Origin: CALMZY01 sp052033915
GTDB taxonomy: Bacteria; Verrucomicrobiota; Kiritimatiellia; CAIQIC01; JAGNIJ01
Assembly: GCA_052033915.1 (NCBI GenBank)
Contig: JBPOJF010000024.1
Coordinates: forward strand, 1-24,834
DNA length: 24,834 nt
Direction of reading: 5' to 3'
The position numbers and the translations under genes were made by a program. Numbering within the stretch: the first letter of the stretch is position 1; each line of letters opens with the position of its first letter. The notes under the pieces are model-generated. The model worked only from the letters and a program-made list of their open reading frames with translations, was not told the origin of the DNA and ran no database searches. This document shows, one piece after another, positions 1 through 7,859 of this stretch.

Positions 1-1
1 G

Positions 2-967
2 CCCATTCTCTTGCTGGGGCTTCTGGTCTGGCGGCCGGAAGCCCCAGCCGATGTCATCATTGACATGACGTATATCGGTAATGCGGGGAATGCGGATGAT
101 CTGGCGTGGGAAGGGAATCCGGATACACCGGTGGACGATATCTGGCTCGGTGGTGTGGCTTACGACTACCGGATCAGCACGTACGAAGTGACGGTGGCGC
201 AGTACACGGCGTTTTTGAACGCCGTGGCGACAAGCGATCCGAACGGATTGTATAACGGGTACATGGGGACTACAGCCTGGGGCGGAGCTTTTATCATCCG
301 GAGCGGGGAGGATGGAAGCTACAAATACGCAGCGGTAGAGGGTAAAGAGAATAACCCGGTTTGTCTGGTCTCGTTTTACGATGCCTGTCGATTCTGCAAC
401 TGGCTGGCAAACGGACAGGGATCGGGAAGCACGGAGACGGGTTCGTACAACATGGCGGATGGGTATTTGTTGGGCCGGACGGCGAACGCGACATGGGTTC
501 TGCCGACGGAAGATGAGTGGTACAAGGCGGCGTATTACGATCCGGACAAGGATGTGTACTACGACTACCCGAACGGTTCGGATGATGTACCGGCGGAGCC
601 GACGGACGAGACGACGCCCCGCGAGATGAACTTTGGGGATATACCGTACTGGCATGGCGGGGCTTACTTCACATCCATTGGGGAGACGACCGGACGCAGT
701 TCTTACGGAGTCGCCGATATGGGTGGGAATGTGGAGGAGTGGACGGAGACCTTTCGACCGTTTAACTACCGGATCTCCAGGGGGGGGCATTTTATGGATC
801 CGGCTAGTGACCTGAGTGTAACGGCACAGGTTGCGTCTGACCCGACAACGGAGGGTGACCTGCTTGGCTTCCGCGTTGCCTACATCATTCCCGAACCGTC
901 AACCGCCGCATTGCTGTTCCTGGGTTCGCTGGGTTGTGCGTGGGGCTGGGTGCGGCGGCGAGTGTGA
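2..967 (+). CDS. SUMF1/FGE-like exported protein with PEP-CTERM anchor (5' partial)
   Basis: The reading frame is open to the left edge, so the true start and most of the signal peptide lie outside the window; the first visible residues (PILLLGLLVW) look like the end of a hydrophobic signal core. Numbering from the TTG at position 11, the formylglycine-generating-enzyme fold (SUMF1, also found in many non-catalytic binding proteins) covers about residues 20-290: VSFYDACRFCNWL at 120-132, LPTEDEWYKAAYY at 164-176, DMGGNVEEWT at 236-245, RGGHF at 257-261 and GFRVA at 286-290. The C-terminus is a PEP-CTERM sorting signal: PEP at 294-296, a short hydrophobic helix and a terminal Arg cluster, implying processing by an exosortase and surface or envelope placement. 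The enzymatic role is unproven, since many such proteins are structural or binding modules. A convergent accA gene follows after 91 bp. Confidence 0.88.
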   Translation, partial: PILLLGLLVWRPEAPADVIIDMTYIGNAGNADDLAWEGNPDTPVDDIWLGGVAYDYRISTYEVTVAQYTAFLNAVATSDPNGLYNGYMGTTAWGGAFIIRSGEDGSYKYAAVEGKENNPVCLVSFYDACRFCNWLANGQGSGSTETGSYNMADGYLLGRTANATWVLPTEDEWYKAAYYDPDKDVYYDYPNGSDDVPAEPTDETTPREMNFGDIPYWHGGAYFTSIGETTGRSSYGVADMGGNVEEWTETFRPFNYRISRGGHFMDPASDLSVTAQVASDPTTEGDLLGFRVAYIIPEPSTAALLFLGSLGCAWGWVRRRV

Positions 968-993
968 CCGGCTCTATGCGCTGGCCGAGCCGG
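968..993 (+). terminator. Hairpin just after the SUMF1/PEP-CTERM gene, possible terminator
   Basis: The arms CCGGCTC (968-974) and GAGCCGG (987-993) form a 7-bp stem around a 12-nt loop, starting right after the stop codon and before the convergent accA gene. Only a weak T-rich run (GGTTTAGGGTTT) follows, so intrinsic termination is plausible but not well supported. Confidence 0.3.
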
Positions 994-1058
994 AGCGGTT
1001 TAGGGTTTCGTAACAGGCTCTGGAGAGCGCGTCTACGAACCACCGTAAGCGAGGGGGG

Positions 1059-2075
1059 TTACGACTGTACTTGCGTTTCGTCCGCAATTTCCGCGGGGGC
1101 GGCGTTGTACGGTGGGATGCCTGTCTCGAAAACGCCCATGGCGCGAAATTTGTCGTAGCGCTTTTCGAGCAGTTTCTTCTTCGGCACCTTCAACTGTTCC
1201 TTCAGATTTTTCAGAAGACATTCCTTGAGCGTTGCGGCCATGGTTTTGACATCGCCGTGCGCGCCGCCGAGAGGCTCGGGAATGATCTCGTCCACGAGCC
1301 CGGCTTTGAGAAGGTCCTTGGCCGTGAGCTTGAGGGCTTCGGCGGCCTGGTCTGCGTACGACCGGTTCTTCCAGAGAATCGCCGCGCACCCTTCGGGGGA
1401 GATCACCGAGTAGTATGAATACTCAAGGATCATCACGCGGTCGCCCACACCGATCCCGAGCGCTCCGCCGCTGCCGCCTTCGCCGGTTACTGTGACGAGA
1501 ATGGGCACCGGCAGTTTCGACATCTCGTACAGGTTGACCGCGATGGCCTCGGCGATGTGGCGTTCCTCGGATTCGATGCCGGGGTAGGCGCCCGGGGTGT
1601 CGATCAACGTCACGACCGGCACGTTGAATTTCGCCGCCAGATGCATCAGGCGGAGCGCCTTGCGGTACCCTTCAGGATACGCGCAGCCGAAATTGCGCTC
1701 GAGATTGCTCTTGGTGTCCCGGCCCTTCTGCGTGCCGATCAGCATGACGCGCTGGTCGCCGAGGGTTCCAAATCCGCCGATGATCGCCCGGTCGTCGGCG
1801 TAGAACCGGTCGCCGTGCAGTTCGACGAAATTCGTGACCATTTCGCGGATGTAGTCCATTGTGTAGGGGCGGAGCGGATGGCGCGCGACCTGGACCTGCT
1901 GCCAGGGCGTCAGATTCTGATAAATCTGCCGGCGCGTTTCGCTGATCTTCTTCTGCATCCGATCGATCTCGAGCGAGACGTCGATGTTCTGCGTCTGGCT
2001 GAACACCTGAAGCTCCTTCAGCTTCTTTTCCAGTTCGATGATCGGTTTCTCAAAAGGCAATGCATAGGGCGGCAC
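1059..2075 (-). CDS. accA: Acetyl-CoA carboxylase carboxyltransferase subunit alpha
   Basis: This subunit works with AccD to transfer the carboxyl group from carboxybiotin to acetyl-CoA, giving malonyl-CoA for fatty acid synthesis in the cytoplasm. The 338-residue protein has the normal AccA layout: an N-terminal coiled segment (about 8-55), then the crotonase-fold domain with ELHGDRFYADDRAIIGG (85-101), QKGRDTKSNLERNFG (116-130), PEGYRKALRLM (134-144), LIDTPGAYPG (157-166), GEGGSGGALGIG (198-209) and SPEGCAAILW (226-235). The start is GTG at 2075, supported by the Shine-Dalgarno sequence AGGGAG 8 nt upstream in the 19-bp gap after the L,D-transpeptidase gene. It is the last gene of a kinase, transpeptidase, accA operon. 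accD lies about 3.5 kb away in the divergent operon, so the two partner subunits are not co-transcribed. Confidence 0.97.
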   Translation of the reverse strand: MPPYALPFEKPIIELEKKLKELQVFSQTQNIDVSLEIDRMQKKISETRRQIYQNLTPWQQVQVARHPLRPYTMDYIREMVTNFVELHGDRFYADDRAIIGGFGTLGDQRVMLIGTQKGRDTKSNLERNFGCAYPEGYRKALRLMHLAAKFNVPVVTLIDTPGAYPGIESEERHIAEAIAVNLYEMSKLPVPILVTVTGEGGSGGALGIGVGDRVMILEYSYYSVISPEGCAAILWKNRSYADQAAEALKLTAKDLLKAGLVDEIIPEPLGGAHGDVKTMAATLKECLLKNLKEQLKVPKKKLLEKRYDKFRAMGVFETGIPPYNAAPAEIADETQVQS

Positions 2076-2094
2076 GGTTTAGTCTCCCTGAAGT

Positions 2095-2973
2095 TTATTC
2101 CGTAATTGTGACCGGCGTCCCGACGGGCACGAGCGTGAACAGTTCCTCGATTTCCGCGTTCACCAGCCGGATACAGCCGGCGCTGGCCTGCTTGCCGATG
2201 GTTTCGGGCTGCCAGGTGCCGTGAATTCCGTACCCGGGAATGTCGAGCGCGAGCCAATGCGTGCCGAGTACGTTGTTGGTGTCTCCAAAGGGAATGGCCT
2301 TGCCGTCTTTCCACCAGGTGGGCTGGGGCACGCGGTCGCGAATCGTGAAATCGCCGACGGGGGTCTTGCCGTACTCGCCCGTGCCGACCGCGTAGCGCTT
2401 GAAGAACTTGTCGTTCATCATCACGACGAGGGTGTTGTCCTTCTTGCTCACCTGGATCGAAAACTTGCCCGTGAACAGGCGGAGGCGGTCGCCGGGCCGG
2501 ATGACCGAACTGGCGATGCGGTTGCCTTTCTGGACGACTTCGACCGTGGTGCCGTACTTCCTCGCCAGGGCGCTGATGGAATCGCCCGGCTGGATGGTGT
2601 AGTCGGTCTTTTCCGGCATCATCCGGGGGCTGAGCAGCAACTGGATGTTCACGTCGCCGAGCAGGGCTTCGGCGCCGGCGCGCGCGGCCTTGTTGCTGGA
2701 CTGGGCAAGGATTTCGTACGCCTTGTCCCGGGCTTCAAGCAACTGATCGTCCTTCTGGAGCTGGATGGCGGCGGCGAGGAGCGAAAGGCCGCGGTCAATG
2801 GCCGCGGGCGGCGAGGCGTCCTCGGTCTCGACGACGGCTCGTTCCGGTTTTGGGCCTCCCCGGTGCAGAACCAGGAACAGGATGCCGGCGGCGACGAGCA
2901 ACACGGCCGCTCCCGCCAACAGGAGGCCGCGGTTCGATTTCATCTGATGTCCAACGTAAAGATCGTCCTTCAT
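2095..2973 (-). CDS. L,D-transpeptidase (YkuD) with LysM domain and N-terminal membrane anchor
   Basis: This is a periplasmic peptidoglycan cross-linking or protein-attachment enzyme. In the 292-residue product, a hydrophobic helix (about 17-37) acts as a signal anchor, a helical TPR-like stretch covers about 60-115, a LysM domain covers about 125-167 (YTIQPGDSISALARKYG) and the YkuD domain covers about 172-290. The catalytic signature is complete: H251-G-T, then S264, the nucleophile C267 and R269 in SAGCIRL. The ATG at 2973 overlaps the kinase stop codon in an ATGA arrangement, which favours this start through translational coupling; a second ATG ten codons in (2943) would also leave the anchor intact. 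LysM should hold the enzyme on peptidoglycan. Co-transcription with a kinase and accA hints at coordination of wall and lipid growth, but that is inference. Confidence 0.93.
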   Translation of the reverse strand: MKDDLYVGHQMKSNRGLLLAGAAVLLVAAGILFLVLHRGGPKPERAVVETEDASPPAAIDRGLSLLAAAIQLQKDDQLLEARDKAYEILAQSSNKAARAGAEALLGDVNIQLLLSPRMMPEKTDYTIQPGDSISALARKYGTTVEVVQKGNRIASSVIRPGDRLRLFTGKFSIQVSKKDNTLVVMMNDKFFKRYAVGTGEYGKTPVGDFTIRDRVPQPTWWKDGKAIPFGDTNNVLGTHWLALDIPGYGIHGTWQPETIGKQASAGCIRLVNAEIEELFTLVPVGTPVTITE

Positions 2974-3779
2974 ATGATCGCTTCAAGGTCTCGAATGACC
3001 AAGCTCATGGAAGGGTATCTATCGGCGGGCTGCTTCGCAAGGCATTTGAGGACCATCGTCTCCAGCGCGGCGGGCACCTCTGGATTGTGCTGGCGCAAGG
3101 GGGTCGGTGGAATGGCCGGATCGATTTGCATGGCGCGAACGGCCTCGATCTTGTCGCCCTCGAATGGCTTGTGGAAGGTCAGCATCTCGTAACAGGTTAC
3201 GCCGAAGCTGTAGATATCCGACTTCTCGTCCACCACGCGGTCGGTGAGCGCTTCCGGTGCGATGTAAGAGGGGGTGCCCGGCAGGGCCCGGATCCGCTTG
3301 AACCATCGCTTCGTGGGGATGGCGAGGTCGAAGTCGATCAGGACCACGTGTCCGTCGTTCTGGACGAGGATGTTCTCCGGCTTGATGTCCAAGTGGAGGA
3401 ATCCGCAGTTGTGAATGTAAAGAAGGGCCGCGGCGATCTGGCGCATCAGGGACAGCACGTTCTGCGTCAGCAGCGTATCCCGATAGAGGATCAGGTCTCT
3501 CAGTGTCCTGGAATCGATGTATTCCAGCACCATGAAGGGGGTGTGTCCTTCATAGCCGGTTTTGATCAGCTTCGCGATGTTCGGGTGGTTCAGCTTGCTC
3601 ATCACCTCGGCGCTGTGGAAGAAGCTCTTCCGCGCCCGGCGACTGCGCGCGAATTTCTCGGTCAATAGCCGGATGACGACACGGTTGCGCTGGCTGTCGA
3701 GCGCCACAAACAGGCGCGTCATCCCCCCGCCGGCCAGATTCCGCACAATCGAGTATTCCGCGAATTCCCGGGTTGTCAT
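2970..3779 (-). CDS. Hanks-type Ser/Thr protein kinase domain protein, possible pseudokinase
   Basis: This 269-residue soluble protein is a kinase domain only, with no membrane helix or sensor. Recognisable elements are a degenerate glycine-rich loop (LAGGGMTRLFVA, 15-26), the alphaC glutamate E58, the catalytic loop HLDIKPEN (129-136, with D131, K133 and N136), the metal-binding segment DFD (149-151, usually DFG), the activation segment ending APE (174-176) and DIYSFGV (188-194). The beta3 lysine that normally contacts ATP phosphates (the K of VAIK) is replaced by arginine: VVIR with R37, encoded by CGG. Catalysis may therefore be weak or absent, or another residue may substitute. It is first in the operon with the L,D-transpeptidase (ATGA overlap) and accA. 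The ATG at 3779 is the only sensible start, but no strong Shine-Dalgarno sequence precedes it. Confidence 0.9.
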   Translation of the reverse strand: MTTREFAEYSIVRNLAGGGMTRLFVALDSQRNRVVIRLLTEKFARSRRARKSFFHSAEVMSKLNHPNIAKLIKTGYEGHTPFMVLEYIDSRTLRDLILYRDTLLTQNVLSLMRQIAAALLYIHNCGFLHLDIKPENILVQNDGHVVLIDFDLAIPTKRWFKRIRALPGTPSYIAPEALTDRVVDEKSDIYSFGVTCYEMLTFHKPFEGDKIEAVRAMQIDPAIPPTPLRQHNPEVPAALETMVLKCLAKQPADRYPSMSLVIRDLEAII

Positions 3780-3810
3780 GACCCCGGATATTACCTGACG
3801 AAAAAAGGCG

Positions 3811-3850
3811 GAAAAAGAAAAAAAACGCGCTCCGGCCTTTTGTCGGAGCG
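3811..3850 (-). terminator. Intrinsic-terminator-like hairpin upstream of the kinase operon
   Basis: On the minus strand, the arms at 3850-3842 and 3836-3828 form a 9-bp stem (one G-U pair) with a 5-nt loop, followed by CG and then a long T-rich run (positions 3825 to 3811). This is the shape of a Rho-independent terminator. It lies only about 30 bp before the kinase start and all genes beyond it are on the other strand, so it either stops antisense transcription or acts as an attenuator in the operon leader. Confidence 0.5.
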
Positions 3851-3897
3851 GGGTTTAGTGTACGGTCTCACACTTCAAGAACGCTTCGATCCCAACC

Positions 3898-4848
3898 ATG
3901 GATTCGCCGCACATCAATGAATCGGCCCCGGCAGCCTCCGGCGTGAGACAGCTCCTCTGGATAGCGGGCCTTTTTGCGGCAAGTCTCCTGCTGGGCGGCG
4001 CGCTGGCGGGTCCGGTGTTCAATGTCCTTCTGTGGCTGGGCAGAAATGTCCCATCCTTGGAAGCCCTGCGCGATGTGGAGTTCGAGCGTGTTGCATCGCG
4101 GTGTGTCCTCATCATCCTGCTGGCGGCCGCGGTGCCGGTCGCGCGGCGGGCCGGAATCCGAAGCGCGCGGGGGATCGGTTTCGCGCCGGGCGTGAAGTGG
4201 GGGAGACTGATCGGTGCGGGGTTCCTCGCGGGGGTTGCGGCAACCGCCGCCATTTTCACGGCCGGCCTGGCTGCGGGCGCGTACGACGTGCAGGAAATGT
4301 TCAGGCATGGAGCGATCGTGAAGTCCGCCGTGTACCTGGCCGGCGCCCTGCTGGTGGGGCTCATTGAAGAGGGGTTTTTTCGGGGTGTGCTCTTTGGCGC
4401 CCTGCGGCGGAGCGTTGGTTTCTGGGGCGGCGTCGCGATCGCCGGCGTGATCTATTCGGCCGTCCATTTTGCGAAGCCCCGGCCGCCGGCGGGGGTGGTA
4501 TATGGCCATGTGTATTCCGGTATCGACCTGATCCCTCATATGTTCAACACGGTGGATATGGGGCCGCATTTCTTCCCGTTGGCGCTGACTCTTTTTCTGC
4601 TGAGCGTGGTCCTGTGCGCGCTCTACCAGCGCACCGGAAGCCTCTATGTCAGCATCGGTTTCCACGCGGGCCTCGTCTGGGTGATGCGGATCGGGGGATA
4701 TTTCCTCGAACGAAACGAGGCGGTCCTGCCGTGGCTGTTCAGCGGCGACATGGTGATCTCGAAGAGCTGGATTGCCCTGTTCGTGGTTGGGGGCTTCACG
4801 GCGGGTTCCCTGTGGCTGTGCCGCGGGCGGGGCGGCGTGCGATCATGA
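3898..4848 (+). CDS. CPBP-family intramembrane metalloprotease (Abi/Rce1-like)
   Basis: A 316-residue polytopic membrane protein with hydrophobic segments near 18-50, 68-82, 102-127, 143-156, 174-190, 226-242, 252-270 and 289-310. The three CPBP motifs are visible: EEGFFR (E157, E158 and R162), the histidine of YSAVHF (H190) and the histidine of GFHAGLVW (H256). The family includes Rce1-type prenyl-protein and peptide proteases and bacteriocin self-immunity proteins; the substrate here cannot be deduced. An insert of about 35 residues separates the second and third motifs. The gene starts a plus-strand run and its stop overlaps the comF start (ATGA), so the two are likely co-translated. No clear Shine-Dalgarno sequence precedes the ATG at 3898, so the start is less certain than the frame. 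Confidence 0.88.
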   Translation: MDSPHINESAPAASGVRQLLWIAGLFAASLLLGGALAGPVFNVLLWLGRNVPSLEALRDVEFERVASRCVLIILLAAAVPVARRAGIRSARGIGFAPGVKWGRLIGAGFLAGVAATAAIFTAGLAAGAYDVQEMFRHGAIVKSAVYLAGALLVGLIEEGFFRGVLFGALRRSVGFWGGVAIAGVIYSAVHFAKPRPPAGVVYGHVYSGIDLIPHMFNTVDMGPHFFPLALTLFLLSVVLCALYQRTGSLYVSIGFHAGLVWVMRIGGYFLERNEAVLPWLFSGDMVISKSWIALFVVGGFTAGSLWLCRGRGGVRS

Positions 4849-5573
4849 TCGAGCGACTCCAGAATCTCGCGGAAACCGCGCTGGACATGCTGTATCCGCG
4901 GATGTGCGTTGGCTGCGGGCAGCGGGTGGACCCCGAGCCCGGACACGTCTGCTGGGACTGCCGGAGGAGCGTGCTTTACGTTCAGCCGCCGTATTGTTCG
5001 ATCTGCGGCGATCCGGTGGAGGGCCGCGTGGACGGTTCGTTCGTTTGCTACGCCTGCTCGGAATCCACCCCGCTGTTTGATCGCGCGCGGTCCGCCGTTC
5101 GCTACCGCGGCGTCATTCAGGATGCGCTGCGGGCGTTCAAGTACCGCGACGGCCTTTGGATGAGGGAAGACCTGGTCCGCATCCTCGCCGCCTGCGTGGC
5201 CGCGCACTACGATATGGACGAGATCGACGCGGTGACGTTTGTTCCTTTACACCCCGCGCGGTATCGCCGGCGGGGCTACAACCAGGCTGAAGTGCTGGCC
5301 GGCCTGCTGGCGAGGACGATCGGAAAGCCTTTGCTCAAACATTGCCTGGCGCGTATAACGCCGACTCCGACTCAAACGCATTTGACAGCGCGGGAGCGTG
5401 CCACTAACGTAAGAGGCGCTTTTAGGACCCGGTGGCTGAACCGGCTGAAAGGCCGGGGTGTTCTGCTGGTGGACGATGTGATGACGACCGGAGCTACCGT
5501 CAACGAGTGCTCGCGCGTGTTGAAGGCGGGTGGAGCCGCGCGGGTGGTCGTCGCGACAGTTGCCCGCGGTTGA
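4845..5573 (+). CDS. comF: ComF-family phosphoribosyltransferase-like protein
   Basis: A 242-residue cytoplasmic protein with the ComF layout: an N-terminal double zinc-binding region with cysteine pairs C21/C24, C36/C39, C51/C54 and C68/C71, then a type I phosphoribosyltransferase fold. RRGYNQ (142-147) and the PRPP-loop motif LLVDDVMTTGATV (207-219) are both present. ComF proteins are linked to DNA uptake during natural transformation (with ComFA in Firmicutes, GntX/ComF in Proteobacteria), but the biochemical reaction is unsettled. The start at 4845 overlaps the protease stop (ATGA); the longer open frame back to 4614 only reads through the protease gene. The presence of a type IV pilus-like locus in the same window makes a competence role conceivable, without direct evidence. 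Confidence 0.92.
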   Translation: MIERLQNLAETALDMLYPRMCVGCGQRVDPEPGHVCWDCRRSVLYVQPPYCSICGDPVEGRVDGSFVCYACSESTPLFDRARSAVRYRGVIQDALRAFKYRDGLWMREDLVRILAACVAAHYDMDEIDAVTFVPLHPARYRRRGYNQAEVLAGLLARTIGKPLLKHCLARITPTPTQTHLTARERATNVRGAFRTRWLNRLKGRGVLLVDDVMTTGATVNECSRVLKAGGAARVVVATVARG

Positions 5574-5612
5574 CGAGCGGACTTGCAAAATAAAGTAAAG
5601 AAAACACGCACT

Positions 5613-6476
5613 ATGCAGTTGTTCCGCAAGAAGAGCTATTCCACGGTGAAGATCCGCAAGAAGGACATTCCGGACGGCCTGTGGACGAAGTGTCCGTCCT
5701 GCACGGAGCTTGTTTTCAAGCAGGATCTGGAGGCCGGGCGCAACGTGTGCCCCAAGTGCAATCACCATTTCCCGCTCGGCCGCAAGGAGCGCCTCGCGAT
5801 GCTCGTCGAGGAAGGCTCGTTCGAGGAGTGGGATGCCGATCTGTACAGTGTGGATACCCTCGGGTTTACCGGGACCGCGTCGTACATCTCGAAGCTCAAG
5901 GAGAACGTCGAGAAGACCGGCGAGAAGGACGCCGTCACGTGCGGCCGCGCCATGATGGGCCGCTGCCCGGTGGCGCTTGCCGTCATGGATTTTTCGTTCC
6001 TCGGCGCCAGCATGGGTTCCGTGGTGGGCGAGAAGGTGACCCGGTTGCTGGAGCGCGCCACGGAACAGAAACTGCCCGCCATCATCGTATGCGCTTCCGG
6101 CGGCGCGCGGATGTACGAGGGCATGCTCAGCCTGATGCAGATGGCCAAGACCAGCGCGGCCGCCGCGCGGCACGGCGACGCCGGATTGCCCTACATCACG
6201 GTCCTGACCCATCCGACGACAGCGGGCGTGATGGCCAGCTTTGCGACGCTCGGCGATATCATCGTGGCGGAACCGGGCGCGCTGATCGGTTTTGCCGGAC
6301 CGCGTGTGATCAAGGAAACCACCCAGCAGGATCTTCCGGAAGGCTTCCAGAGGTCGGAGTTCCTTCTGAAACACGGGTTGCTCGACATGGTGGTCCATCG
6401 CAAGGATCTCAAGCAGACGCTGGTCCAACTCCTGGACTACATGATGGCGGGTGCGGCGCCCGAGGTCAGTGGATAA
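5613..6476 (+). CDS. accD: Acetyl-CoA carboxylase carboxyltransferase subunit beta
   Basis: This is the partner of AccA in the carboxyltransferase half-reaction that makes malonyl-CoA. The 287-residue product has the N-terminal four-cysteine zinc ribbon (C27, C30, C46 and C49 in CPSC and CPKC) followed by the crotonase-like carboxyltransferase domain, including the oxyanion-hole segment CASGGARMYEG (about 158-168), THPTTAGVMASFA and GFAGPRVIKET. Length and order are normal for bacterial AccD. The ATG at 5613 (MQLFRKKSYS) is chosen over an in-frame TTG ten codons earlier, because family members begin close to the zinc ribbon. It follows comF by 39 bp and is followed closely by folC, so accD sits in a mixed housekeeping operon, as accD-folC pairs do in many bacteria. 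Confidence 0.96.
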   Translation: MQLFRKKSYSTVKIRKKDIPDGLWTKCPSCTELVFKQDLEAGRNVCPKCNHHFPLGRKERLAMLVEEGSFEEWDADLYSVDTLGFTGTASYISKLKENVEKTGEKDAVTCGRAMMGRCPVALAVMDFSFLGASMGSVVGEKVTRLLERATEQKLPAIIVCASGGARMYEGMLSLMQMAKTSAAAARHGDAGLPYITVLTHPTTAGVMASFATLGDIIVAEPGALIGFAGPRVIKETTQQDLPEGFQRSEFLLKHGLLDMVVHRKDLKQTLVQLLDYMMAGAAPEVSG

Positions 6477-6505
6477 CCTGGAACTTGCAACTTGCAACTT
6501 GGAAC
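6477..6505 (+). repeat. Heptad repeat array (TTGSAAC type) between accD and folC
   Basis: Four consecutive 7-bp units (CTGGAAC, TTGCAAC twice, TTGGAAC) fill the gap directly after the accD stop. The array runs into folC: the TTG of its third unit (6492) is the first available folC start codon. It is one of six 7-bp-period arrays found between genes in this window. Confidence 0.75.
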
Positions 6506-7796
6506 TCATCCCTCGTTCTCCGCAGCGCTGACGAACCTCTACTCCCGTTCCGCGCACACCATCAAGCCGGGGCTCGACCTCGAAACGGAACTCCTTGAAA
6601 AGATGGGGAACCCGCACCTGCGGATGCCTCACGTCCATGTCGCGGGAACCAACGGCAAGGGGTCTGTCTGTGCGATGATCGAATCGGTCCTGCGCGCCGC
6701 CGGCTACAGGACCGGGCTTTACACCTCGCCTCACCTGGTCCGGTTCAACGAGCGCATTCGCGTGGAGGCCCGCTGCATTTCCGACGAGGAACTCGCCGAA
6801 CTGTACTGGGAGATCGAGCGACGGGAGCCTCAACTCGCGCGCCGGCCGACCTTCTTCGAATTCACGACCGCGATGGCTTTCGAGCATTTCAAGCGGCGGC
6901 AGATTGAAATATCCGTCCTCGAGACGGGCCTCGGCGGGCGGTTGGACGCCACGAACGTGGTCATGCCGCTCGTCTCCGTGATCACACGGATCGACATCGA
7001 GCACACCCGGTATCTCGGAAAGACCCTTGAGGAAATTGCGCGGGAGAAGAGCGGCATTATCAAACCGGGACGCGCCGTGATTTGCGGGGCCATGCCGGAC
7101 GAGGCCCGCGAGGTCATCCGGAGCGTCGCGCGCGAGCGGGAAGCCAAGCTGATCCTCGTTGAGGAGGCCGTTTCCGTCCGGCGGGCGAGCCAGACCCTGC
7201 GCGGGCAGAAGCTGAAAATCGATACCGCCTCGGCCGGCTACGGCTCCGTGCTTCTGCCTCTGGTCGGGCGTCACCAACTGGAGAACGCCGCCCTGGCCGT
7301 CGCGGCGCTGGAATATCTGAACGATGCTTCGCCGTTTGTGATCGACGAGGCCGCTGTGAAAAAGGGGCTGGAGAGCGTGCGCTGGCCTGCCCGCTGCCAG
7401 TTCCTGTCCGAGGAGCCGCTTGTCGTGCTCGACGTGGCTCACAATCCGAACGGCGCGGAGGCGCTGGCCGCGAGCCTGAAGGAAATCCTGAGGGGGCGGG
7501 AACTGGGACTTGTTTTTGGAATTCTGTCCGACAAGGACGGCTGCGGGGTTCTGAAGCCGTTCGCCGGTCTGGCGAAGAGGTGCTGGGCCGTCCGGATCGA
7601 AAACGAACGGGGAATGCCGATGGCCGACCTGCTCGACTGCGTCCGCGGGGCCGGGATTCCCGTGGAGGAGGCGTCCTTCGGGAAAGCGCTCGCCGATTCG
7701 AAGGCGTGGGCGAGGGCCCACGGCGCGGCGGTTTGTATTGCGGGTTCCCTTTACCTGGCCGGGGACGCGCTGAAGATGGAAGGCATCGAGGTCTGA
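6492..7796 (+). CDS. folC: Bifunctional folylpolyglutamate synthase / dihydrofolate synthase
   Basis: This enzyme ligates glutamate to dihydropteroate and/or tetrahydrofolate using ATP. The 434-residue Mur-ligase-type product shows the P-loop VAGTNGKGS (50-58), TSPHLVRFNERIRVE (78-92), LETGLGGRLDATN, DIEHTRYLGKTLEEIAREKSGIIKPG (including the lysine region that is carbamylated in the family), and a C-terminal domain with LDVAHNPNGAEAL. The start is uncertain: the frame reopens after the accD stop and the first usable codon is the TTG at 6492, which lies inside a heptad repeat and has no Shine-Dalgarno sequence. The N-terminal part (FSAALTNLYSRS) aligns with the usual FolC beginning, so a start near 6492 is needed. 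Translation coupled to accD termination 16 bp upstream is possible. Confidence 0.94.
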   Translation: MQLGTHPSFSAALTNLYSRSAHTIKPGLDLETELLEKMGNPHLRMPHVHVAGTNGKGSVCAMIESVLRAAGYRTGLYTSPHLVRFNERIRVEARCISDEELAELYWEIERREPQLARRPTFFEFTTAMAFEHFKRRQIEISVLETGLGGRLDATNVVMPLVSVITRIDIEHTRYLGKTLEEIAREKSGIIKPGRAVICGAMPDEAREVIRSVAREREAKLILVEEAVSVRRASQTLRGQKLKIDTASAGYGSVLLPLVGRHQLENAALAVAALEYLNDASPFVIDEAAVKKGLESVRWPARCQFLSEEPLVVLDVAHNPNGAEALAASLKEILRGRELGLVFGILSDKDGCGVLKPFAGLAKRCWAVRIENERGMPMADLLDCVRGAGIPVEEASFGKALADSKAWARAHGAAVCIAGSLYLAGDALKMEGIEV

Positions 7797-7859
7797 GAAG
7801 AATCCTTCTCATGAATTGAAGTTTGGACTCGATCGGGAATTCAAGGTACGAATGGAAGC

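Noticed and set aside
4614..4844. Longer N-terminus for ComF
   Set aside because: The extension only reads the CPBP protease gene in another frame; the ATGA overlap at 4845 gives the standard ComF start.
5247..7721. 824-codon open frame on the minus strand
   Set aside because: It lies opposite comF, accD and folC, all clearly recognised, and its translation is low-complexity Arg/Gly/His-rich as expected for the antisense of GC-rich genes.
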